Shown here: positions 36,463 through 45,509 of the stretch, piece by piece
Layout of the letters: the number at the start of each line of letters is the position of its first letter
How positions within the stretch are numbered: the stretch's first letter is position 1
From: a virus
Virus record (IMG/VR): IMGVR_UViG_3300050821_011106
Location: 1 to 55,921 of that record
Length of the DNA stretch: 55,921 bases
Strand: one strand, 5' to 3'
The notes under the pieces: generated by a model
The model's input: the letters and a program-made list of their open reading frames with translations, nothing else
What the model was told of the DNA's origin: nothing
Databases searched by the model: none
Position numbers and translations under genes: made by a program

Positions 36463-37535
36463 GGGTTGTAAAACGGAAATTTAACATCCGCTCCCTGGAC
36501 ATTAATAGTGAAAAAACCAGCAGGGTTTGCCGGCAATGTATCCAGCCCTACATTTGCCGAATGTGTAACCTGGCCGCCAATGCCTACGAACTTGATCCCG
36601 TTGTTAATGGTCATGGTGTCGTTAAAGTAAGTTGCACCATATGTTTCCAGCCTGCTATTGGCCACCGACCATCCTGTTGTTGCTGTCGCCAAATTGTTCC
36701 AGGAAATATCTGAAACATCACGGAGCCAAATAGTGTGGCCACTTAATTTTCCAGCGTTCCGTAAATCAATCCCCGCTTCTTTAAAATTTCCTCCAGCAGC
36801 TAAAAGTTTATAAACATAAGCCCCCGCATTGGCTACAATGGTAATTCCACCATCTGAGCCAAAATCAACCCCAGCTGGGTTTGCCTTATTTATCGCAACG
36901 GTCAATCCGGAACGGATTCTGGCATCATCATCAGCATTGCCGACGTTATCAATCTCCATACCAAGCATAGCATTCGTGACTGATGTTGGCTGGCCTGTAA
37001 AATCGTGGGCTTCGGCTACGGCTCCCCAAATTTGAGGATTATTGCTTGCCCCTCCAGCAGAGAAAGTGCTCCGGACTCCTTGCCCATAGACCCCAACGTG
37101 TTGGCCAGTACCACCAGTTCCCTGATAATTCACCGCGCCCAAAACGCTCCATAGGTATTGATTTGGTGCTCCGGTGATAGTGGTGTAAAATTTACCATTG
37201 AAACTAACAGCTCCAGTTGTTCCTCCACTTGCACTGCTGTTCCATTGACTAAGAACCTGGGCTGAGTTGGTCACGAAGCTGGCGGCAACCAGTTGCGGAG
37301 AGAAATTGATGGAACTTTGCCCTGGTTCGGCAATTAACGCCACCGTGGAGCAGACAAAATCTCGTATACTCCTGGGAGTTATAGTCCCCGGGCCAGAAAG
37401 ATCAGAGAATGTGGCCAGTAGCTGAGTCTGGGTCTTAACCGTGCAGGCTAGCTGGGCCTTGGCCGGTAGGCTGGTCGCCAGGCTGGTCGCCAGCAATACT
37501 CCGGCGACCAGCCTGCTGCGCAGGTTAGTCTCCAT
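36459..37535 (-). CDS. secreted/virion-associated protein with signal peptide
   Basis: A 358-residue protein started at ATG 37535. Leader: MET then NLRSRLVAGVLLATSLATSL with PAKAQ cleavage. The mature protein is Gly/Asn/Ser/Thr-rich and beta-like, with SINFSPQLVAASFVTNSAQV and a mid-part TGGTGQHVGVYGQGVRSTFS. The base use is less GC-rich than the capsid genes. It could be a fibre-like or host-surface protein. Overlap of 11 bases with the preceding gene. Confidence 0.65.
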   Translation of the reverse strand: METNLRSRLVAGVLLATSLATSLPAKAQLACTVKTQTQLLATFSDLSGPGTITPRSIRDFVCSTVALIAEPGQSSINFSPQLVAASFVTNSAQVLSQWNSSASGGTTGAVSFNGKFYTTITGAPNQYLWSVLGAVNYQGTGGTGQHVGVYGQGVRSTFSAGGASNNPQIWGAVAEAHDFTGQPTSVTNAMLGMEIDNVGNADDDARIRSGLTVAINKANPAGVDFGSDGGITIVANAGAYVYKLLAAGGNFKEAGIDLRNAGKLSGHTIWLRDVSDISWNNLATATTGWSVANSRLETYGATYFNDTMTINNGIKFVGIGGQVTHSANVGLDTLPANPAGFFTINVQGADVKFPFYNP

Positions 37536-38031
37536 CGACCTGGGCCTGGGGCTGCGGCGCACGCTGGGTGCGGACGATTGCCCCGCTTGTGCGTTGCTTG
37601 GCCAATTCCTCCGCCCCTTGGTCATTCGCCTGCTGCTGCAACCGGGCGATCTGGGCCTGGAGGTCTGCGATGGTGTCGGAGGCCCCCTTCGGCGGAGCCA
37701 CGCCACCACCAGCCCGCACCGCATCGGCGGGGTGGCGATGCCAGCCCTCTGCCACCAGCTTGGCCTCCTCGCTTGCGTTCCGAGCAATTTGCGACACCAG
37801 CTCCCGCTGCTCGCCCACGGACTTTGGCCCCAGGGGCGTGACGATGACCTCCGCCGGAACGGTCACCACAGTTGCTCCCTCCGGATGGTAGAGCATTTTC
37901 GGAAACTCCACCGGGCCGGAATACAGGCTGTCGCCTTCGTTATCCCGACTCCCGGGATTGGCAGGGTTAGAGTCAAAGTAGCCTTTTTCGTCCAGAACGT
38001 CGTAGATGGTGAATCTGCGGGTGCGGGCCAT
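37525..38031 (-). CDS. paralogue 3 of coat-proximal FPxML domain proteins
   Basis: A 168-residue protein. It has RRFTIYDVLDEKGYFDSN at the start, then VEFPKMLYHPEGATVVTVPA and, after about 35 residues, LVAEGWHRHP. The pattern FP-x-ML-x-x-P-(E/D)-G ... A-x-GW-x-x-x-P is shared with the two upstream neighbours. The C-terminus is a coiled coil (IADLQAQIARLQQQANDQGA). It may attach to the capsid surface or help assembly. TGATG overlap upstream. Confidence 0.7.
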   Translation of the reverse strand: MARTRRFTIYDVLDEKGYFDSNPANPGSRDNEGDSLYSGPVEFPKMLYHPEGATVVTVPAEVIVTPLGPKSVGEQRELVSQIARNASEEAKLVAEGWHRHPADAVRAGGGVAPPKGASDTIADLQAQIARLQQQANDQGAEELAKQRTSGAIVRTQRAPQPQAQVDGD

Positions 38032-38522
38032 CAGGTGGACTCCTTGGTTGTAGCCTGGTGCAGCGGGGGATCTCCGTCCCCGGTTTGGCCAGATTCATCA
38101 ACCTGTCCCTGGCCGCAGCTCGCTGCCAACTTGCTTGGGTCCTCCGGCAGCTTGGACAAGTCCGCCGTGAACACGGGTGGAGGGGCTGGCTGGGCCTGGA
38201 GCGGGGTGTCGGCCTGGGCAGCCGGCTGTTCACCATCCCCCGGGGTCTCGCTCCAGCCATCAGCCAGGGCGGTTGCCAGCTCTTCGCTGGTGTTCACCAC
38301 CAGTTCCGAGCCATCGGGCTTATGCAGCATCTGGGGAAATTTTACCACTGGTGGCTGGGCCGCTCCCAGGCCCTCCACCTCCACCACCACTCGGTGGCCC
38401 AGCGCTGCCAGCCCGGCAATTGCGCTTCGCAGGCCAGACAGATGCAGCTGGCCCAGGGCCGCGCGTTGGGTATCCGCTCCAGCCTCGGTGGCAACCTTGG
38501 CATCCAGGTCATTCAGGTCCAT
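38031..38522 (-). CDS. paralogue 2 of coat-proximal FPxML domain proteins
   Basis: A 163-residue protein from ATG 38522 (AAAGGAG upstream). An N-terminal helix (DLNDLDAKVATEAGADT) is followed by the shared element VKFPQMLHKPDGSELVV ... ALADGWSETPGDG, then a Pro/Gln-rich low-complexity end. It shares this domain with 37525-38031 and 38509-38979. It overlaps the upstream gene by 14 bases. Role inferred as capsid-associated by position next to the coat gene. Confidence 0.7.
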   Translation of the reverse strand: MDLNDLDAKVATEAGADTQRAALGQLHLSGLRSAIAGLAALGHRVVVEVEGLGAAQPPVVKFPQMLHKPDGSELVVNTSEELATALADGWSETPGDGEQPAAQADTPLQAQPAPPPVFTADLSKLPEDPSKLAASCGQGQVDESGQTGDGDPPLHQATTKEST

Positions 38523-38979
38523 TGTTTTGACTCCTTTGCAATTTCCACTGTTCGATTGTCCGTTGCCGGGCCTCGGCCTCAGCGGCCAAATCCCGCCCGG
38601 CAGCCCCACCATTCACCCGGACTGGCAGCGAACGCACCCCTACACCACCACGCCCGGCGAACTGGGTCTTCACCCCATCCGCGTGCTGCGCCCCGGCCAG
38701 CGTAGTGTGCCAGCCTTCGGCCTCGCCCCCCAGGTCCCGGAAGTCCCACTCGGAGTTCACCACCCGGCCATTCGGGGCGGAGTCCACATGGAACATGACG
38801 CGGGGCCACTCATCAGCAGGCGGTTGGGGGCCTTCGGCCAGGTGAAACAGATGCCCCACCGCGGCTAGCCGGCCCAGCGCCTCCTCCAACTCCCGGATGG
38901 AATGTTCGATCACCCGAACGACCTGGGGCTGGTGATGGTGCTGGACGATTAGGCTGGTGCGGAGGGGGGTGAGGTTCAT
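38509..38979 (-). CDS. paralogue 1 of coat-proximal FPxML domain proteins
   Basis: A 156-residue protein immediately after the coat gene (15 bases). It has a helical start with IVQHHHQPQVVRVIEHSIRE, then the domain DEWPRVMFHVDSAPNGRVVN ... GGEAEGWHTTLAGA, then an Arg-rich tail (RDLAAEAEARQRTIEQWKLQ). The W-P-x-V-M-F-H-x-D pattern is a divergent form of FP-x-ML-x-x-P-x-G in the next two genes. A decoration or stabilising role is a guess. Confidence 0.65.
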   Translation of the reverse strand: MNLTPLRTSLIVQHHHQPQVVRVIEHSIRELEEALGRLAAVGHLFHLAEGPQPPADEWPRVMFHVDSAPNGRVVNSEWDFRDLGGEAEGWHTTLAGAQHADGVKTQFAGRGGVGVRSLPVRVNGGAAGRDLAAEAEARQRTIEQWKLQRSQNNGPE

Positions 38980-38994
38980 CGGTGGGGCGACGGG

Positions 38995-40218
38995 TTATAG
39001 CTGGTCGGCCACCACCACCGCCCACTCGGGTCGAATCCAGAGAAAGCCATAAAGCACGTCCAATCGAGTGATAAGCTGGTCAGTACCGATGAAATAGTCC
39101 GTGACCATCCTCATGCTTATCCCGTCAAAAGCCTCCCTAGCCGCCTCATGCACGTTCCGGGGCATTTCCAGGTCGGCAGTGGCGAGTGTCACCGCCTCCG
39201 GGGCGTAAGCAAAGTTCTTGCGGTATTTGGTGGAGGCAGCGAGTGTGAGTGCCGGGTTCACGGCCGCGCCGTTTGCAGGACTGGCGGTCACGGTCTGATA
39301 CTGTACCGGCTGCCCCGCCACTGGCGGCACAATAGCCGGGTAGATCGGAATGCTGGTTGCACCGCTGGCGACATTGGCGGTGACTGCGAACTGGCGGAGC
39401 TGTCCGGTGTCTTGCTTGGTGATGCGGTTGACTTGGTTCACCCCTGCAATTGTGATGATGTCCCCTTGGTTAAGGGCGTTGGACAGGGCATTGACCGTCA
39501 GGTTCAGGCCCGTCTGGTTTGCCCCATTGACGGTGGCGCTGGCCTGCGCGAGCGCCCCATTGGTGTGGGTATTCACCGTCTGATCCATCATCCAGATGAA
39601 CCCCAGCGCGTCATACATCTTGCCGGTGGTGTACTGGCGACTGATCGCCGGCGCGGGGTTGAGCAGGCCCGCGAGGCTGGCCACGACCCTGGCCTCGGTC
39701 ACCGGGTTGTTCACGATCTTGCGGTTTGCAATGGGGGCGGAGTTCAGCGCCAGCTGCGCCCCGGCATTCAGGTAGGTGCTTGCAAGGGGGCTGAGGATGT
39801 TGTTCCCGGAATCCTGGTTCGCGACCATGTTGCAGATGCCACCGTCGGCGCCGCCGATGATGTCAACGGCAACTGCTCCGGCCAGGTTGTTAACCATCGG
39901 GGCAAGCACCCGGCGGGAATAATCATCCAGCGAGAGGGTCCGATCACCAGTCGAGAACGCAACGTCCACATGCTTCTGAGTGGCAAGAACGAGCGTGGTG
40001 GACTGTTCGGCAGTATCTTGCACTGACAAGGCCGGGCCGGTGGTGACGGTGAAATCATTGGGCAGCCGGATACGGAGTGTGCTGCCGATCTTGGCCCCGA
40101 CGACCGCGAACGAATCATCGTATTGCATGTCCACGTTCTGGATGAACGCATTGCTGTTCTTCCAGAGGCGCACCGCCTCCCGGGTGATCATATTGATTGT
40201 GAGCAAACTGTTGGCCAT
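38995..40218 (-). CDS. 5: P22 coat-type major capsid protein
   Basis: A 407-residue protein; AGGAG lies before ATG 40218. The beginning MANSLLTINMITREAVRLWK followed by NSNAFIQNVDMQYDDSF is the P22 gp5 family start, the centre has the I-domain-like Ala/Thr/Val-rich part, and the end is RLDVLYGFLWIRPEWAVVVA. The length is a little below P22 gp5 (430). It forms the icosahedral shell over a scaffolding protein encoded two genes upstream. The strongest member of the structural set by family pattern. Confidence 0.88.
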   Translation of the reverse strand: MANSLLTINMITREAVRLWKNSNAFIQNVDMQYDDSFAVVGAKIGSTLRIRLPNDFTVTTGPALSVQDTAEQSTTLVLATQKHVDVAFSTGDRTLSLDDYSRRVLAPMVNNLAGAVAVDIIGGADGGICNMVANQDSGNNILSPLASTYLNAGAQLALNSAPIANRKIVNNPVTEARVVASLAGLLNPAPAISRQYTTGKMYDALGFIWMMDQTVNTHTNGALAQASATVNGANQTGLNLTVNALSNALNQGDIITIAGVNQVNRITKQDTGQLRQFAVTANVASGATSIPIYPAIVPPVAGQPVQYQTVTASPANGAAVNPALTLAASTKYRKNFAYAPEAVTLATADLEMPRNVHEAAREAFDGISMRMVTDYFIGTDQLITRLDVLYGFLWIRPEWAVVVADQL

Positions 40219-40382
40219 GGTCCAGACTCCTGGGGTTAAGGCGCCCTCCTAAGCGCCGATTGTTGGGCTGGACTATGCCCGATCGAGTGTCCTACCAGGT
40301 TGTGTAGCAGGCCAACCAGAAGCCCGGCAGGTCATTTAAGGGCTGACCAGAGGCCCAGCAGCATCAGACAGGATGCAGGCTG
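40219..40382 (-). other. 164-base gap upstream of coat gene
   Basis: The gap between the small gene at 40383 and the coat gene holds no frame. It contains GGCGC-rich inverted sequence (GGCGCC...GGCGCC-like, 40240-40257) and the ribosome site CAGGAG of the coat gene. Being the longest gap inside the capsid block, it could carry an extra promoter or processing site boosting coat synthesis. Confidence 0.4.
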
Positions 40383-40613
40383 TTAGTTACGTTCAGGCTG
40401 ACAGTGGGCGGAAATAAAATCCTGTTGGGCAATGGACATTCCAGCCAGCAAGGGAAGTTTACTCCCTTCTCGAAAGGCACTCAGCGTTCGCAAATGCCCA
40501 TCTGCCATGACAATCACAACAGCAATTGCGTCGATCTCGTCTGTGGCTGCAAGGTCTGCGACCTCTTTACAAACCTGTTGGACAATTTCCGTCCCGAAAT
40601 TGTTGGTGACCAT
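40383..40613 (-). CDS. hypothetical protein between scaffold and coat
   Basis: A 76-residue protein in a TGATG overlap with the scaffold gene. It contains VQQVCKEVADLAATDEIDAI and a strand VVIVMADGHLRTLSAF. It reads as a small alpha/beta fold that resembles domains near phage proteins of unknown role. The function is not known. Confidence 0.65.
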   Translation of the reverse strand: MVTNNFGTEIVQQVCKEVADLAATDEIDAIAVVIVMADGHLRTLSAFREGSKLPLLAGMSIAQQDFISAHCQPERN

Positions 40614-41515
40614 CAGGCAGCAGCCCTAGCGTTCACCTCGGCCTCGCGCCGACGCATCCACTCGGCGGTGGAGAGCCGATCTGCCCGTTCTGGATCGCCC
40701 GGAGAAATGGCCTCGTGGCTCGTGCCCCTGGCACCGATGGGCTTGAGCGGGTCCGGGGCCTTGGTGGCCTCTGGTCCGGTGCCCTTCGCCAGGGCCAGCT
40801 TAGTCAGCTCAATCCCCATGTTCACCGGGTCGAGGGCCATAATGCGATCGGCTTCGTCAAGGTCGCCCCCGAGCTGGTGAATCAGCCTGGGGCCTTCCCC
40901 TGTGCGGATTGCCGCGGACAGAAATGCATTGTATTGCTGGACTGATCCCGTATCCTGCACATCCACCAGCTTGGTCAACTCCTGCACCCGGGCGGAGAAT
41001 TCCGCCTCGCCGAATGTGGCCTTCCCGGTGGCAGCAGCTTCATTACACTGGCGGTTGAACTCTGCCTGGGCGGCCAGGGTCTGAGCCTTCTGCGTGGCCA
41101 GGGACTCGACTTCACTTGCTGGGACCATTGCGGGCTGGGCCTCGGCCCCCCCAGGTGTGGTCTTGGCCTGGCCCTGGAGTTCCCTCAGCTGGGCAGTGAG
41201 CTTGGCAATCCGCCGGTCTCGGTGGTCGGGCTTTGCGGGCTTGGCCTCGGCAGCAGGTTTAGCCGGGTCTGGCTTAGCGCCACCTTCGCCTTCGCCCTCA
41301 CCACCTTCACCACCCGGCGCAGGGGCGCCAGCGGACGAATCAGTCTGGGAGGAGCCCGACCCATCGCCCGCTGACCCATCGGCCGTTCCACCGGCAGCAG
41401 GATCGGCGGTGCCACCTGCGTCCCCCTGGTTGCCCTCGCCCCCGGAGCCCTCGGTCGAGGTCCCAGAGCGGAGTAGCCAGTCCGGTAGTTCAGCCAATGA
41501 GAACTTGATGTGCAT
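40613..41515 (-). CDS. 8: scaffolding protein
   Basis: A 300-residue very acidic and low-complexity protein: residues 15-95 are Gly/Asp/Pro/Ala-rich. They are followed by KPDHRDRRIAKLTAQLRELQ and other helical blocks, ending with RADRLSTAEWMRRREAEVNA, a basic helix as used by P22 gp8 and other scaffolds to bind coat. Its position (portal, transglycosylase, scaffold, coat) agrees. P22 gp8 has 303 residues. Strong GAGGAGG before the start. Confidence 0.75.
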   Translation of the reverse strand: MHIKFSLAELPDWLLRSGTSTEGSGGEGNQGDAGGTADPAAGGTADGSAGDGSGSSQTDSSAGAPAPGGEGGEGEGEGGAKPDPAKPAAEAKPAKPDHRDRRIAKLTAQLRELQGQAKTTPGGAEAQPAMVPASEVESLATQKAQTLAAQAEFNRQCNEAAATGKATFGEAEFSARVQELTKLVDVQDTGSVQQYNAFLSAAIRTGEGPRLIHQLGGDLDEADRIMALDPVNMGIELTKLALAKGTGPEATKAPDPLKPIGARGTSHEAISPGDPERADRLSTAEWMRRREAEVNARAAA

Positions 41516-41540
41516 CTTGGACTAGGCCTCCTCGCCCAGG

Positions 41541-41903
41541 TTATGCGGTTGGCACCAGTTGAGAATAACCAACTGATTGACTAGCGGTTTGGTAAATTGT
41601 CTTACAGTGCTTTGCAAACTGCTTTGGGAGCTTTGGCGTTTGCCCCGGGACTCCAAGCCAGGTTTTGGACAAAACCGCTTCCCCGTTGCAGTAACCTTCC
41701 CAATTCCAGTCATCTCCAATACCAATCCCACCAATATCGATTCCAAATGGCAAGACCATTGTGGTTTTGGCCAGGATTAATACAGGGTCGGGCCAAATCA
41801 CAGCACAGATACGCATCAATAGCCCAGGGGATTGGATTATTGCCGGGGCAGCCAAGGCTACCAGTCCAATTCCACTAATTGCCCCTCGTCGGGAAATCTG
41901 CAT
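41541..41903 (-). CDS. small protein with twin-Arg leader
   Basis: A 120-residue protein with QISRRGAISGIGLVALAAPA then IIQSPGLLMRI: a twin-arginine leader (SRRGAIS) with the same AP-A-I and LM layout as 14561 and 54593. The mature part has MVLPFGIDIGGIGIGDDWNW and two Cys-containing segments (YCNGEAV; KHCKTIYQ). GAGGAGG is well placed. Export via Tat, or membrane attachment, is inferred. Confidence 0.65.
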   Translation of the reverse strand: MQISRRGAISGIGLVALAAPAIIQSPGLLMRICAVIWPDPVLILAKTTMVLPFGIDIGGIGIGDDWNWEGYCNGEAVLSKTWLGVPGQTPKLPKQFAKHCKTIYQTASQSVGYSQLVPTA

Positions 41904-41926
41904 CCTGGGCCTCCTCGCCCTTTCAC

Positions 41927-42277
41927 CTAGTGCAAAGCCCCATTTCCGGGGCCAAGGCCTGCATTTCCCCGGCCTCTGAGCAAAGTGTTATCGAGTGTGA
42001 GAGCAGCATAGATCTGGTCTTTAGTGGCCGGGTCGGTCATGGGGTTGCCCAACATGCCCGCAAGAACGGCCCGGGCCTGCGGCAGCAGCTTGCTCAAATT
42101 GCGGGCGACAAAGCGATCGGCAAGCCCCCTGGGCGTGAGCCCCGGGTTCTGGGACTTCCACAGATCATACCAGGCGTTATCCGACATCATGGTGTCGTAG
42201 AGCTCATGGGCCATTTCCACCGTGGTCTGGTGGACTAGCGAGTGGGCATGGGCGGATGGGCGGCTTGTGCTGGGCAT
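41927..42277 (-). CDS. hypothetical structural-block protein
   Basis: A 116-residue protein started at ATG 42277 (AAGGAG upstream). His-rich start (SAHAHSLVHQTTVEMAHELY), then a helical part with ADRFVARNLSKLLPQARAVL. No known family. It is in the head-assembly stretch between transglycosylase and scaffold. The function is unknown. Confidence 0.65.
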   Translation of the reverse strand: MPSTSRPSAHAHSLVHQTTVEMAHELYDTMMSDNAWYDLWKSQNPGLTPRGLADRFVARNLSKLLPQARAVLAGMLGNPMTDPATKDQIYAALTLDNTLLRGRGNAGLGPGNGALH

Positions 42278-42293
42278 ATTACGGGCTCCTTGG

Positions 42294-42698
42294 TTAAGCA
42301 AACGGGTCATGATCAACCGGAATGAGCTGATAACCAGGTGGTGGAAGCACCCTGGCCTCTGGTGGCCGCCCAACCCCGGGTTTAGCCCCCTCCAGTCCCT
42401 GGCCTAATATCCCCAGCACAGCCTTAGTAATCAGGTCCTTCGTCGGAGCTCCCTGCTGGCCATGCATCCAGGCATCCAGGGCCTTGCCCCCGGTAGTCAC
42501 CGGGCCTAGCAGAGCGTTGACTGCGGCCCGGGCCGGAAGGCTGGCAATGTCCAGGGCTTTCAAATACCCCGGCTCATTGGGGTCATACCCCGGAACCAGG
42601 GCATTCATCGTATGCCCCTGGATGTATGAAAGCAAATTCCCACCCCGGGCTGCATCCTGCCAGGACTGGTATTCCGGGGGCGCACTCTGGTCAGGCAT
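42294..42698 (-). CDS. hypothetical protein sharing C-terminus with neighbour
   Basis: A 134-residue protein from ATG 42698. It contains YQSWQDAARGGNLLSYIQGH, then AVNALLGPVTTGGKALDAWM. It ends GYQLIPVDHDPFA, nearly the same as GHTLIPVDYDPFAP in the preceding transglycosylase gene. The shared end suggests a common anchoring or processing element (perhaps for packaging into the head). Overlap of 8 bases with the upstream gene. Confidence 0.65.
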   Translation of the reverse strand: MPDQSAPPEYQSWQDAARGGNLLSYIQGHTMNALVPGYDPNEPGYLKALDIASLPARAAVNALLGPVTTGGKALDAWMHGQQGAPTKDLITKAVLGILGQGLEGAKPGVGRPPEARVLPPPGYQLIPVDHDPFA

Positions 42699-43224
42699 TT
42701 TGCTTAGCCGGTGCCCCCGGCATTCCCGGAGCAAACGGGTCGTAATCCACGGGGATCAGAGTATGCCCAGCCGGGAGCAGTAATTTGATCAGATTCAGGG
42801 CAATCAACGGGTTTGGCCCTGGAGCTGGTGCTGGTGTTGGAGCCACCATAGCCAGATCATTTCCCTGGTCCATCGTGGGCGAAGCCGAGGCCACTTGCCC
42901 AAGCATTCCCTGGCCTGGCGCCGGGGCCAGGGCATGACCCTTGGGTGCACTCTCGGCCCACGGGCGCTCGCCATACCGAGCAAACAGCGCTTGCGCGACC
43001 TGGGTCTGGACATCCTTCGGCGCGGAGATTGCGGTTGGGTACTGGCTGGAATCCACCCCCGCCAGCTTGGCCCCCTCCCTCCAGGTCGAGTCCACAATCT
43101 GGTAATACCCGCTGGCAGTGTAATACCTCGGTGCCAGATCATGTTTGTAATTATAAACATTCTGCCCACCAGACTCTCGCTGCATGATGGCATCGAGTGG
43201 ATTGCTCCCGGTCCCATCAGGCAT
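42691..43224 (-). CDS. lytic transglycosylase-like virion enzyme
   Basis: A 177-residue protein from ATG 43224 (GGAG upstream). Residues 8-60 match the SLT/lysozyme-like start: LDAIMQRESGGQNVYNY (Glu17 as catalytic acid), then YYTASGYYQIVDSTWREGAK. The C-terminal half is Pro/Ala-rich and ends with the shared GHTLIPVDYDPFAP. It would cut peptidoglycan locally during DNA ejection and be part of the virion. Location directly after the portal fits. Confidence 0.75.
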   Translation of the reverse strand: MPDGTGSNPLDAIMQRESGGQNVYNYKHDLAPRYYTASGYYQIVDSTWREGAKLAGVDSSQYPTAISAPKDVQTQVAQALFARYGERPWAESAPKGHALAPAPGQGMLGQVASASPTMDQGNDLAMVAPTPAPAPGPNPLIALNLIKLLLPAGHTLIPVDYDPFAPGMPGAPAKQNA

Positions 43225-45505
43225 TGGCGGTTATCTCCGGAGTGGAATGTTGCTGGGCCAGCGGAGCCAGCCGCATGAACCCCCGCATCCGGGTGGGATC
43301 GCGTAAGTACCATTCCCCGTCTGGCGCGCGCTGCGCCCCGGGCATCGGAGGCTCCGGCTGGTCGCCACCCCCAGACTGATCCTCCACCCCACCAGCATTG
43401 GCCTGGAGTATCGGGGTCAGGTGGGTTTGCGCGGCCTCTTGCACCAACTGCTCCACCACCTGCTGCACACCCCCCTGGTCCAGCAGCAACACATCGGTGA
43501 GCGCCTTGAAGCGGTCAGTCTCGGCTTTGTATGCGTCGATGTCCCGCATCTGGTCCTTGCCCACCAGCTTGAGCTGCTCCTTGCCCAACTTCTGCAGGGC
43601 CTCCCGCAGAGCCACCATGAGCTGGGCATTCTGCTGCTGGAGCTGTTGTTCCTGCTGGGTTGGACCCTGGCCCAGGGCCTGCGGCGGCACCATTCGGCGG
43701 AGGCGCCGAGCAGCCTCCTGCGCCTTGTCAAAGTCCATGGAGCTCAGCAGCAGATCCCCAATCACCCCGGTGAGCGCCGGCGCTTGGGTGAGTATAAGTG
43801 TAAGCGCCTGGACGGTCTCCTGCCTCCGAGTGCCAAACGCTGCACCCGGTGCAGCTCGGACTTCATACTGGCCAACCGTCGGGTTGAGCACACGCCCGGC
43901 AATGGCCCCATCGACCAGGGTTTTCTGTTGGTAGGCTGCTCTTGCGGCTGGGTCAATTGCCAGTTCCATGATCGACCCATCATCAGCCTGGATCTGCAGA
44001 ACTCTCCGAGTGTCATATATCCGGGGGACCAGGTCCACAATCTGCTGGGCCGTGAACACCAGCGCGAGTTCGAAATTATCCCGGAAATGGTAAGTCGCGG
44101 TGTCGCCCTGGTCCTGTCTCCGCTCGATGGCCTCCCCGGTCCGCTCATTCCCCATCATACCCATCTGGTTCTGCCATTGCCCGCTCACCATCATGATCTG
44201 GTTAAACGCGGTGGCCATACCGGCCTCGAACGCCGGCGCCGCAGTGGGTGGGTCTACTCGTCGGGGCAGGGCCTGCAACGGTAGGGGCTCTCCATCCGAG
44301 TCCCGGTGCTTGAACGGCAGGAAGGAGTGGTTGGCGGTATTGGCAGATCCCCACATTTGTTCATAGTCTTCAATGGCCTCGGCGGCCCCGGTCCAGGGGG
44401 CCTTGGTCTGCAGTGCAACGTGTTCGACCTGCCCGCTGGAATTGTAATTCAACATCCGCTGGGCGTCCTTCATCGCTCGGGTGTGACCCTTACGATCCAG
44501 CAGGCCCTCCACCACCGTTTCCTCACCCACCACCCGAACGATCGGGATGAATTTCCCCGGCCAAATTGTCCGGTCAATCACCCGGTCCCCGGCGATCAAA
44601 TACCACTCGATGACCTCCCGGTTGCATGCCCGGCGACGAGTCATCGGGTCGGAGGCAATGGCATCCCGCATGTTGGCTGGGAGATCAGAGCGAAGAATGT
44701 TCTTCCTCTGACCACTGCTGGGGTCCAGAAAATTAAACAGCTCATCCTTCACCAGGACTTTCCGGAAATATTCACAAATCCGGACGTGCTCTCGGGTAAT
44801 CCACTCGGAATCATCACCCGCGCTCCCCAGCGGTTGCGTGCCTACCAGGTCTGCAAATTCCGGATATGCTTCCCGGAACGCTGCCCGGGGGACGTTGTCG
44901 AAAATCAGCCCTTTCTTCGCATCACTCCCATCCCGCTGTTTGATATCCGGGTCCAGAAACACGGTCAGCGGATCATTGATTGGAAGCAGTTTGATCTCCT
45001 GGTAGAACTCCCCTTCCACCCAGTCGGTCACCAGCCTCCAATACCCGATGCCCCCATACACCTGGAACTCCCGGGCCACAGAGTAGGCGATGCTGGCAGC
45101 CTTGGATTGATACTGGATGTGCTCCAACAGCGCCTTCATCATCGTCGCGGACTCGAAGCTCGCCCCACCACCAACTGGGACCACCTGGGCCTCCGCCTTA
45201 TTCCTCTTAAAATCATTGATTATTTGCAGATTATGCTGCCGGATGATGTTCATGGTCAGGCAGGGTTTGGCCTCTACATCCCGGGAGCGGCGGATCGCAT
45301 TCGGCCACTGGTAGCCGTTATCGCTATCTCCGTAGGAGAACTTGAGATCCTCGATAAAGCGATGCCGGAAGTTGGATTCCCATTCCGAGCACCGCTGGTG
45401 GAATCTCTTGGCCTCATCAACAACCGGATCGCCCGTGGTGCCAACACCAGCCTCGGCCGCTTCCTGGAGTTCCCCTTCCTGAGCAGTTGCCACGGATTCA
45501 CTCAC
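43217..45505 (-). CDS. 1: P22-type portal protein
   Basis: A 762-residue protein started at GTG 45505 (AGGAGC upstream). It has EAKRFHQRCSEWESNFRHRF, IRRSRDVEAKPCLTMNIIRQ and NDFKRNKAEAQVVPVG near the start, and QMGMMGNERTGEAIERRQDQ in the middle, all P22 gp1-type portal signatures. The Gln-rich helix region (QEQQLQQQNAQLMVALREAL) and helical C-terminus form the barrel. P22 gp1 is 725 residues. Directly downstream of terminase by 4 bases. Confidence 0.92.
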   Translation of the reverse strand: MSESVATAQEGELQEAAEAGVGTTGDPVVDEAKRFHQRCSEWESNFRHRFIEDLKFSYGDSDNGYQWPNAIRRSRDVEAKPCLTMNIIRQHNLQIINDFKRNKAEAQVVPVGGGASFESATMMKALLEHIQYQSKAASIAYSVAREFQVYGGIGYWRLVTDWVEGEFYQEIKLLPINDPLTVFLDPDIKQRDGSDAKKGLIFDNVPRAAFREAYPEFADLVGTQPLGSAGDDSEWITREHVRICEYFRKVLVKDELFNFLDPSSGQRKNILRSDLPANMRDAIASDPMTRRRACNREVIEWYLIAGDRVIDRTIWPGKFIPIVRVVGEETVVEGLLDRKGHTRAMKDAQRMLNYNSSGQVEHVALQTKAPWTGAAEAIEDYEQMWGSANTANHSFLPFKHRDSDGEPLPLQALPRRVDPPTAAPAFEAGMATAFNQIMMVSGQWQNQMGMMGNERTGEAIERRQDQGDTATYHFRDNFELALVFTAQQIVDLVPRIYDTRRVLQIQADDGSIMELAIDPAARAAYQQKTLVDGAIAGRVLNPTVGQYEVRAAPGAAFGTRRQETVQALTLILTQAPALTGVIGDLLLSSMDFDKAQEAARRLRRMVPPQALGQGPTQQEQQLQQQNAQLMVALREALQKLGKEQLKLVGKDQMRDIDAYKAETDRFKALTDVLLLDQGGVQQVVEQLVQEAAQTHLTPILQANAGGVEDQSGGGDQPEPPMPGAQRAPDGEWYLRDPTRMRGFMRLAPLAQQHSTPEITANA

Positions 45506-45509
45506 CTGC

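Noticed and set aside
37441-38868. 475-codon open frame on the + strand
   Set aside because: Overlaps the three coat-proximal genes on the other strand, which have ribosome sites and a shared domain.
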